DNA from: Clostridia bacterium
GTDB taxonomy: Bacteria; Bacillota_E; SLMV01; PUMD01
Length of the DNA: 5,843 nt
Assembly (NCBI GenBank): GCA_007128555.1
Contig: SKXF01000278.1
Location: forward strand, 1 to 5,843
Direction of reading: 5' to 3'
The notes under the pieces were generated by a model. It had not been told where the DNA came from. It was given only the letters and a program-made list of their open reading frames with translations, and made no database searches. Position 1 is the stretch's first letter; every line of letters begins with the position of its first letter. Shown here one piece after another: positions 1 through 4,051 of this stretch. Position numbers and translations under genes: made by a program.

Positions 1-680
1 CGAACATACTCCTGGGCCGCCGTGCGGATGTAGCCCTCGTACTGCCGGACTCTCTGAGCAGAACTCATGGCCGGCATCACGGCACGGACTGCCTCCTGCG
101 CTCCCGCCCTGAGAACTCCCGTAGGGCGTCCCTGCTCATCGCGGTCGACGATCCCCCGGTCGGGTTGGTAGCCCTCATCAGTGATCCCTGCCAACTCGAG
201 CGCCCTTGAGTTGACCACACTCATTCCAAAAAGCCGATTGAGGATGACCGGGTTGTCGGGTGCCGCCTCGTCCAGGTCCCAGCGGGTGGGCATACGCCAC
301 TCCTCGAACTGGTTCTCAATCCAGCCTGCCCCCTGGATCCACTCGCCCGGTTCCATCGTCTGCGCCCGCCCGGCGACCATCTCCTGCAGCTCGGAGATGG
401 TTTTGGCATCGAACAAGATCACTCCCTCGCTCATCATCGCACCCGCAGTGGGGAGGTGGTTGTGGGAATCGACAATCCCAGGGATCGCCGAACGCCTGTC
501 TAAATCCACGATCTCAGTATCTTCCCGGACCAGGGCCCGAATCTCATCAGCGCTTCCGAGGGCGGTAATCTTCCCGCCGGTGATGGCCATGCCGGTGACC
601 TTACGTCGTTGGGAATCAGCAGTGTAGATCGGACCGTTAACCAATACCACATCGGGACCGTGAAAAGTCGTTTTTGACAT
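1..680 (-). CDS. YtcJ-type amidohydrolase (Amidohydro_3 family), N-terminal part, cut by window edge
   Basis: First 226 residues of a metal-dependent amidohydrolase; the reading frame stays open to base 1. Residues 10-70 resemble the small beta-sandwich domain typical of this superfamily (VVLVNGPIYTAD, then GGKITALG). The metal-binding HxH follows at 73-75 in GIVDSHNHLP and marks the start of the TIM barrel. GEWIQGAGW (112-120), PTRWDLDEAAPDNPV (131-145) and NSRALELAGIT (157-167) match the YtcJ/AepA/N-substituted-formamide-deformylase group. The later ligands (carboxylated Lys, two His, Asp) lie outside the window, so catalytic integrity cannot be judged. Members hydrolyse amide-type C-N bonds; the substrate here is unknown. 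No signal peptide is visible, so it is probably cytoplasmic. The start at 680 is supported by GGAGG six bases upstream. One oddity is that the usual GH before the NSxAL motif reads GM (Met153). It is transcribed divergently from the small protein/M20/DapF operon. Confidence 0.88.
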   Translation of the reverse strand, partial: MSKTTFHGPDVVLVNGPIYTADSQRRKVTGMAITGGKITALGSADEIRALVREDTEIVDLDRRSAIPGIVDSHNHLPTAGAMMSEGVILFDAKTISELQEMVAGRAQTMEPGEWIQGAGWIENQFEEWRMPTRWDLDEAAPDNPVILNRLFGMSVVNSRALELAGITDEGYQPDRGIVDRDEQGRPTGVLRAGAQEAVRAVMPAMSSAQRVRQYEGYIRTAAQEYV

Positions 681-686
681 ATTTCG

Positions 687-691
687 CCTCC
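687..691 (-). promoter_or_regulatory. Ribosome binding site of the amidohydrolase
   Basis: On the minus strand GGAGG lies six bases before the ATG at 680-678. It fixes the start of the amidohydrolase, whose first residues are MSKTTFHGPD. Confidence 0.8.
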
Positions 692-699
692 GATTCTAC

Positions 700-710
700 G
701 TGATGATCAC
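700..710. promoter_or_regulatory. Palindromic GTGATGATCAC site, candidate operator
   Basis: An 11-bp dyad, GTGAT and ATCAC around one central base, directly abuts the candidate -10 box of the amidohydrolase on its downstream side. A repressor bound here would cover the transcription start. No regulator gene lies in the window and I do not recognise the site as that of a particular family. Confidence 0.3.
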
Positions 711-741
711 TATATAGAGAATTTCGCGCCTGAAAGCCCAA
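711..741 (-). promoter_or_regulatory. Possible promoter of the amidohydrolase
   Basis: On the minus strand TATATA (716-711) is a candidate -10 box, and TTGGGC (741-736) a weak -35 box with a long 19-bp spacer. The predicted 5' leader of the amidohydrolase would be about 25 nt. This AT-rich patch stands out in a GC-rich intergenic region. The -35 match is only half of the consensus, so this is a tentative call. Confidence 0.35.
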
Positions 742-743
742 CT

Positions 744-764
744 CCTGCCATGCCAATCGGCAGG
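744..764. repeat. Short hairpin in the divergent intergenic region
   Basis: CCTGCC (744-749) and GGCAGG (759-764) form a perfect 6-bp inverted repeat around a 9-nt loop, just upstream of the candidate amidohydrolase promoter. It could be a protein-binding dyad or part of a structured leader together with the larger hairpin at 777-821. Its function is unknown. Confidence 0.35.
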
Positions 765-776
765 TACTTGTTCCTG

Positions 777-821
777 GCAAGGCCAAGCCTTCTCGAGGGG
801 TGCTCCCTCCCTTGGCCGTGC
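777..821. repeat. Long interrupted hairpin in the divergent intergenic region
   Basis: GGCCAAG (781-787) pairs with CTTGGCC (811-817). Inside it, GAGGG (795-799) pairs with CCCTC (805-809) around a GTGCT loop, leaving a 7-nt bulge (788-794) on the left and a single base (810) on the right. Outside it, GCA (777-779) pairs with TGC (819-821) across one A/G mismatch. The compound stem therefore has 15 pairs. No T-run follows on either strand, so it is not a classical intrinsic terminator. It lies upstream of both predicted promoters and would be transcribed only if there are additional starts. It may be a regulatory dyad or a structured RNA. Confidence 0.4.
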
Positions 822-874
822 GCAGCTTGAAGGACATCGCCAGGGGATCTTGAAGTATTTGGGTACACGGAGGA

Positions 875-890
875 CTCCCAGTGAGGGGAG
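875..890. repeat. Small hairpin CTCCC/GGGAG
   Basis: CTCCC (875-879) and GGGAG (886-890) form a 5-bp inverted repeat with a 6-nt loop, about 60 bp upstream of the TATAAT box. It is weak alone and is recorded because the 740-937 stretch holds several dyads and no gene. Confidence 0.2.
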
Positions 891-919
891 ATGTCATTGA
901 CTTCGTTAGATGATGCTCC

Positions 920-937
920 CTGGTGCCTGTCGACCAG
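920..937. promoter_or_regulatory. Dyad CTGGT-N8-ACCAG, candidate operator of the operon
   Basis: The inverted repeat CTGGT (920-924) and ACCAG (933-937) has an 8-bp spacer and spans the expected -35/spacer region of the promoter whose -10 box is at 947-952. With such a poor -35 box, a factor bound here could repress or activate the small protein/M20/DapF operon. Its position is the main argument. No regulator is encoded in the window. Confidence 0.35.
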
Positions 938-952
938 AACCTGCTCTATAAT
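923..952 (+). promoter_or_regulatory. Promoter of the small protein/M20/DapF operon
   Basis: A perfect sigma-70-type -10 box, TATAAT, lies at 947-952. The best -35 at standard distance is weak (GTGCCT at 923-928, spacer 18). Transcription would start near 959-960, giving a leader of about 35 nt before the ATG at 994. This makes the earlier in-frame ATG at 958 an unlikely start, because it would lie at or before the transcript's first base. Confidence 0.6.
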
Positions 953-977
953 ACGCCATGAGATCCATGAAGCGAAA

Positions 978-984
978 GGGAGGT
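978..984 (+). promoter_or_regulatory. Ribosome binding site of the 49-residue small protein
   Basis: GGGAGGT lies nine bases before the ATG at 994. It supports that start over the in-frame ATGs at 958 and 967, which have no Shine-Dalgarno sequence and sit too close to the predicted transcription start. Confidence 0.65.
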
Positions 985-993
985 CGCCAGAGG

Positions 994-1143
994 ATGCCCA
1001 AAGATCAACAGGTGAATGAAGAGAAAGCACATCTGAGGATTGTGTATGAGATCGATGGCAAGGTAATCAAGGAGATTAACAGGGACATCAGCAAGAAAGA
1101 GAAGTGGTTCTGGCTCGGTAACTCCATATGGAGGGGATATTGA
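994..1143 (+). CDS. Small hypothetical protein (49 aa), coupled to the M20 hydrolase
   Basis: I do not recognise this protein. Residues 1-37 are hydrophilic and rich in Lys/Glu/Asp, with a central segment LRIVYEIDGKVIKEINRD that could form beta strands or an amphipathic unit. The last twelve residues (WFWLGNSIWRGY, 38-49) contain three Trp, one Phe and one Tyr, suggesting a hydrophobic contact surface or membrane-interface anchor. It has no signal peptide and no full transmembrane helix. It is probably real: it follows a TATAAT promoter at leader distance, has a GGGAGGT ribosome site, and its TGA stop (1141-1143) overlaps the ATG of the M20 gene by one base (TGATG). The last codons also carry the ribosome site of the M20 gene. 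That fits translational coupling, so the product may be a partner of the hydrolase or a leader peptide controlling it. The function is unknown. Confidence 0.6.
   Translation: MPKDQQVNEEKAHLRIVYEIDGKVIKEINRDISKKEKWFWLGNSIWRGY
1130..1136 (+). promoter_or_regulatory. Ribosome binding site of the M20 hydrolase
   Basis: GGAGGGG lies inside the end of the preceding small gene, six bases before the ATG at 1143. It decides against the longer in-frame start at 1128, whose ATG overlaps this site. Confidence 0.75.
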
Positions 1144-2450
1144 TGGACGTTGACGTCAAAGAGCGAGTGTTGCAGCAAATCGAAGATCAGCGGGAGTCCA
1201 TGATCGAGTTTTTACAGGACCTCATCAGGATTCCAAGCCCGGAGGGCGGAGGCCACGACGTCCAGGCGTTCGTCGCCAGGTACCTTGATGAGGAACTGGG
1301 CGCTGATGAGGTGGATGTGTTCAAACCTGATATCGAGAAGCTCATGGAGCACCCGGGATATACGCCAGTGTTCCACGAACACGGCGGAACCAGGCCAGAG
1401 GACAAACCAGTCGTAATGGCGACTTTCCGGGGAACGGGAGAGGGCAAATCCCTGATGTTTGTCGGACACATGGAGGCAGCCACCGGGGCATGGGAGCCCG
1501 CCATGGTTGAGGAATGGGTGCACGATCCCTTTGAAGGCGTCATAGAGGGCGACGCCATCATCGGAAAATCCGTCAGCAACATGAAATCGGGCAACGCCGC
1601 GGGCATCATGGCATTGAAAGCCGTCCGAGACGCGGGCATAGAGTTGAAGGGCGACGTCCTGATCAGCACCAATATCGATGAAGACATCGGCTGCCAGGGC
1701 ATCGTTGAGGCGATCCGAAGGGGGTACCGGGCCGACGCAGCCATCTGTCCCGAGCCAACCCAGATGAAGTTGGGAATCGGCGGGCCAGGATGTCAGCACT
1801 TCCGCGTAATTGTCAAGGGAAACCCGACCTACGGTGGCGGGATCAGTGCCATTGACAACGCCATCAAGGTCCACCGGGCGATCGCGGAACTGAGTGAACA
1901 CAGGGTGGACACTAGCATACGTTTCTTCCAACAGGAGCATCCCGAACTGGAACACCGGTACCCATTGAACATAACCATCGGGATGTTTAACTCCGGTGTC
2001 TGGCCGTGCACCACTCCCTACGAGGCCATCCTTGAAGGATCCATCCGGCATGTCCCGGGTGAAAACATAGAAGACGTCAGGGAGCAGCTGGAAGATCAGG
2101 TAAGGCGGTGTGCTGACCAGGATCTGTTCATGAGGGATCATCCCCCTTCAGTGGAGTTCTGGGAGTACTGGATCGACCACCTCGAGAGCGAGGATGAACC
2201 AATCGTACAGACCCTGAATGATGCCTTCGCAGAAATAATGGGAAGTGACCCACCTCGAACCTTCAGCGTCGGCGATGCCGCACCCCTATCGCGGTTTGCT
2301 GATGTCCCCTCGATCTACATGGGACCCAAGCCTCCGGAAGAGAGCACGATTCCGGAAGGTGCCCTGATCAGCGAGGAGGCCGTCTCCGTACAGAGCTACA
2401 TCGATTTGATCAAGATCTTTGCCATGGCCATCATCAAGTGGTGCGAATAG
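1143..2450 (+). CDS. M20 family (ArgE/DapE-type) hydrolase with an altered metal site
   Basis: The 435-residue cytoplasmic protein has the M20 layout: a split catalytic domain (about 1-210 and 335-435) around a dimerisation domain. Canonical members use two metals, usually zinc, to cleave amide bonds of N-acyl amino acids or peptides (acetylornithine, succinyl-diaminopimelate). Motifs in order: FVGHME with the first ligand His109 (usually HxD; here HxE, Glu111); GKSVSNMKSG, where the bridging Asp of S-D-M-K is Asn146; NIDEDIGCQG with general-base Glu180 followed by Asp181 where a second Glu is expected; CPEPT with ligand Glu204; GNPTYGG with Tyr230 where the dimerisation-domain His normally sits; and PEGALISEEAV with Leu408 where the last ligand His of the AHxxxE motif is expected. 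The fold is secure and length is normal, with no frameshift. With three ligand positions changed it is either a pseudoenzyme or an unusual, perhaps mononuclear, hydrolase. Family confidence is high; activity and substrate are unknown. Confidence 0.9.
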   Translation: MDVDVKERVLQQIEDQRESMIEFLQDLIRIPSPEGGGHDVQAFVARYLDEELGADEVDVFKPDIEKLMEHPGYTPVFHEHGGTRPEDKPVVMATFRGTGEGKSLMFVGHMEAATGAWEPAMVEEWVHDPFEGVIEGDAIIGKSVSNMKSGNAAGIMALKAVRDAGIELKGDVLISTNIDEDIGCQGIVEAIRRGYRADAAICPEPTQMKLGIGGPGCQHFRVIVKGNPTYGGGISAIDNAIKVHRAIAELSEHRVDTSIRFFQQEHPELEHRYPLNITIGMFNSGVWPCTTPYEAILEGSIRHVPGENIEDVREQLEDQVRRCADQDLFMRDHPPSVEFWEYWIDHLESEDEPIVQTLNDAFAEIMGSDPPRTFSVGDAAPLSRFADVPSIYMGPKPPEESTIPEGALISEEAVSVQSYIDLIKIFAMAIIKWCE

Positions 2451-2493
2451 GGATGGCTGTGATTAAAACGAGGGACGGGTACCTCTCTCAGCT

Positions 2494-2500
2494 AAGGAGG
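2494..2500 (+). promoter_or_regulatory. Ribosome binding site of the DapF-like epimerase
   Basis: AAGGAGG, near the ideal complement of the 16S rRNA tail, lies five bases before the ATG at 2506. It fixes the start and predicts efficient translation. No separate promoter is evident in the 55-bp gap after the M20 gene, so co-transcription is likely. Confidence 0.85.
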
Positions 2501-2505
2501 TCGAC

Positions 2506-3411
2506 ATGAGCACACAACTGCCATTCGTTAAGTACCAGGCATGCGGTAATGACTACATCATCGTGGACGAACGTACCGGGCAGGTTGTGCCAGAGGGGCG
2601 CCGCAATGATGTCGCGATGGCCATGATGAACCGAAATTTCGGCATCGGAGCCGATGGCGTGGCCTACATTGTTGCCTCCGATCGTTGCGATGCAATGATG
2701 CGTTTGATCGACAGCCCCGGCGGAGAAGCGTATATGTGTGGAAACGGGATTCGCTGCGTGGCCCACTACCTGTGGTCAGTGACGGGGAAGGATCGCCTGA
2801 GAGTGGATACGCGCTCCGGGGTAAAGGAGATCGAGGTATCTGGGGGAAGACCGGCCCAGTTCAGGGTGAACATGGGACGTCTGCACTGGCACGCCGAGGA
2901 TCTCGAAGGAATCCTGCCCGAGGGGTTTGCCCCAGAGGAGTCCATCCTTGACAGGCAGTTCGACCTGCCAGGCCTGGGCACAACACAGATGTCCGTGGTC
3001 CACATAGGCGAGCCTCACGCGATCCTATTCGTTGATGACCTTGATAAGACGGACATCGAAAGATATGGAGAGGCCATTACAACGAGCCAGGACGTCTTCC
3101 CGCGCCTGCTCAACGTCAACCTGGTCAAGCCCATCGCAGACGATGCCATCCAGCTGAGGACTTTTGAAGCTGGCGTTCAATATGAAACATTGGCCTGTGG
3201 AACCGGTTGCGTCAGCAGTGCTGCGGTGGCACGGCTTACAGGGCGAATAGCGTCCCGCTCCGTACGCGTCATAGCCAGGGGCGGGCAACTGCAAGTGGAC
3301 CTGACGAACGAAGGTCTGTACATGTCGGGCCCTGCCCAGCCTGTCTTTACAGGATCAACCAACGTGACACTGCACGACGACAAGGTATCGCTCAGTACAC
3401 CATGTCTATGA
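2506..3411 (+). CDS. DapF-family (diaminopimelate epimerase-like) amino acid epimerase/racemase
   Basis: The 301-residue cytoplasmic protein has the two-lobed DapF fold, a cofactor-independent epimerase using two cysteines to move the alpha proton. Visible motifs: ACGNDYIIVDE with substrate-loop Asn15; FGIGADGVAYI; MCGNGIRC with catalytic Cys78 and Asn80; GEPHAILFVDD (168-178), normally GNPH, so Asn is replaced by Glu169; LLNVNLV with Asn203; and RTFEAGVQYETLACGTGC with Glu221, Ala222 where an Arg is expected (ERG), and the second catalytic Cys231. In characterised DapF the Asn of GNPH and the Arg of ERG contact the distal end of diaminopimelate. Both are changed while the catalytic core is intact, so it may act on a different amino acid, as the DapF-fold histidine racemase CntK does. 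It is longer than typical DapF (about 275), mainly in loops and the C-terminal tail. True DapF activity is not excluded. It lies 55 bp after the M20 gene in the same operon. Confidence 0.88.
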   Translation: MSTQLPFVKYQACGNDYIIVDERTGQVVPEGRRNDVAMAMMNRNFGIGADGVAYIVASDRCDAMMRLIDSPGGEAYMCGNGIRCVAHYLWSVTGKDRLRVDTRSGVKEIEVSGGRPAQFRVNMGRLHWHAEDLEGILPEGFAPEESILDRQFDLPGLGTTQMSVVHIGEPHAILFVDDLDKTDIERYGEAITTSQDVFPRLLNVNLVKPIADDAIQLRTFEAGVQYETLACGTGCVSSAAVARLTGRIASRSVRVIARGGQLQVDLTNEGLYMSGPAQPVFTGSTNVTLHDDKVSLSTPCL

Positions 3412-3701
3412 TGCGCGAGAAGATTCAGCGCCGTTTTGACCATTCGTGATGCACCTGGTGTTCTAAACGCGTCCGAGTGGGCAGCGAGCAGGGGCTTCGA
3501 TGGCCCGGTTCTTGGCCTCTGGTCCCTGTCGACTCGGCGCAGTATGAGCATACCGTTGTGATGGATGCCATCGAGCCCGTAGGTTGTGGGGCAGCGCCCT
3601 GAATACCCCGGGGTTCCAAGGACATGCAGAACACCTGCACAGACGGCAAAAGCTGATCATGACATGCCACTTCAGGGGCAGGATCCGATAGGCACCATCG
3701 A

Positions 3702-3718
3702 TGTCATTGGACATGACA
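3702..3718. repeat. Hairpin TGTCAT-N5-ATGACA
   Basis: A perfect 6-bp inverted repeat, TGTCAT (3702-3707) and ATGACA (3713-3718), closes a 5-nt loop. No T-run follows. It is one of several dyads in the convergent intergenic region. Confidence 0.3.
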
Positions 3719-3739
3719 AGGGAGCAGCGGAAATCGGGT

Positions 3740-3751
3740 ACAGGATCCTGT
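3740..3751. repeat. 12-bp perfect palindrome ACAGGATCCTGT
   Basis: The sequence equals its own reverse complement over 12 bp. Its left part, CAGGATCC, recurs at 3679-3686 and 3790-3797 in the same orientation, at distances of 62 and 49 bp. Its role is unknown. Confidence 0.35.
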
Positions 3752-3895
3752 CGCTGTGCTGACGCCGGGCATCTCGATACCTGCGCCTTCAGGATCCAAT
3801 CAAACCCCGGGGTAGGTCCCAGGGCTCCATCTGATGCACGTTTTGCGCATCGAGAAACAGTTCCAGGGCTCACATTAGGCCCAGACCCGCTTTAC

Positions 3896-3957
3896 GAGAA
3901 CGCCTCGCCATGGAATTCCTGTCCACCACACGCGGCTATAGGTGTAAAGGCGTTCTC
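3896..3957. repeat. 10-bp perfect inverted repeat with 42-nt loop
   Basis: GAGAACGCCT (3896-3905) and AGGCGTTCTC (3948-3957) are perfect complements. The loop contains the GGAATTCC palindrome (3912-3919). Just outside and inside the arms, TTTAC (3891-3895) and GTAAA (3944-3948) are also complementary in an interleaved order that would form a pseudoknot rather than extend the stem. No T-run is present. It may be part of a structured RNA or a transcript 3' end. Confidence 0.45.
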
Positions 3958-3981
3958 TCGATTCCAGAATGCGTCGCTCTC

Positions 3982-3993
3982 GTGGCCGGCCAC
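3982..3993. repeat. 12-bp perfect palindrome GTGGCCGGCCAC
   Basis: A self-complementary GC-rich 12-mer lies directly beside the hairpin at 3999-4030, about 60 bp beyond the dppC stop. It might be a protein-binding dyad or contribute to a composite transcript end. Confidence 0.4.
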
Positions 3994-3998
3994 CATGA

Positions 3999-4030
3999 GC
4001 CCGCCGCTTCATTCATCGCAGGCGGCAGGC
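3999..4030 (-). terminator. GC-rich hairpin just after dppC, possible transcript end
   Basis: On the minus strand GCCTGCCGC (4030-4022) pairs with GCGGCGGGC (4007-3999) over nine positions, one a G-U wobble, around a 14-nt loop. It begins about 22 nt after the dppC stop. On the plus strand the same position is a C/A mismatch, so the stem is more stable in the dppC transcript. It lacks the T-run of a classical intrinsic terminator, so it may rather protect the 3' end or act with Rho. Confidence 0.4.
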
Positions 4031-4051
4031 TCCCATCTCACATCATGGAGC

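Larger units (their letters stand above)
3604..3815. repeat. 12-bp inverted copies of a palindromic ACCCCGGGGT element
   Basis: TACCCCGGGGTT (3604-3615) and AACCCCGGGGTA (3803-3814) are exact reverse complements, and each contains the 10-bp perfect palindrome ACCCCGGGGT. They enclose 187 bp. Neither similarity beyond 12 bp nor flanking target duplications are visible, so there is no case for a transposable element. They might be binding sites or coincidence. Confidence 0.35.
3412..4051. other. Gene-free convergent intergenic region, about 640 bp, rich in dyads
   Basis: The stretch separates the ends of the DapF-like gene (plus) and dppC (minus). Open frames here give low-complexity Arg/Pro/Ser/Cys-rich translations with no recognisable motif and no good ribosome sites, so I call no gene. 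No tRNA, RNase P, tmRNA or SRP signature was recognised and no hairpin followed by a T-run was found. What it does hold is two ACCCCGGGGT palindromes (3605-3614, 3804-3813), three copies of CAGGATCC (3679, 3741, 3790), two of CATGACA (3658, 3712), two of CCAGGGCTC (3819, 3863), and the hairpins listed separately. It could be a decayed gene, a structured RNA or a bidirectional termination zone. Confidence 0.6.

Noticed and set aside
958..993. Longer N-terminus of the small protein from the ATG at 958
   Set aside because: The ATG sits only five bases after the TATAAT box, at or before the predicted transcription start, and lacks a ribosome site. The ATG at 994 follows GGGAGGT.
1128..1142. Longer N-terminus of the M20 protein from the ATG at 1128
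   Set aside because: That ATG overlaps the GGAGGGG site that serves the ATG at 1143, and has no ribosome site of its own.
1212..2141. 309-codon open frame on the minus strand opposite the M20 gene
   Set aside because: It lies wholly antisense to a gene with strong family motifs, has no recognisable domain and no ribosome site. It is an expected by-product of codon bias in GC-rich DNA.
3411..3449. Twelve-codon frame starting in a TGATG overlap with the DapF-like stop
   Set aside because: It has the same overlap geometry as the small protein/M20 junction, but it stops after 12 codons, has no clear ribosome site, and no continuation was found in other frames that would indicate a frameshifted gene.
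3604..3815. Miniature inverted-repeat transposable element bounded by the 12-bp inverted copies
   Set aside because: The identity stops at 12 bp, each copy is itself palindromic (which makes inverted matches automatic), and no target-site duplication flanks them.
3463..3873. 136-codon minus-strand open frame in the convergent gap
   Set aside because: No motif, Cys/Arg/Pro-rich random-looking translation and no ribosome site. A remnant gene was considered, but no family could be recognised in any frame.
3412..4051. tRNA or known housekeeping RNA in the convergent gap
   Set aside because: No T-loop GTTCRA context with a matching acceptor stem, and no RNase P, tmRNA or SRP core motif was found by eye on either strand.
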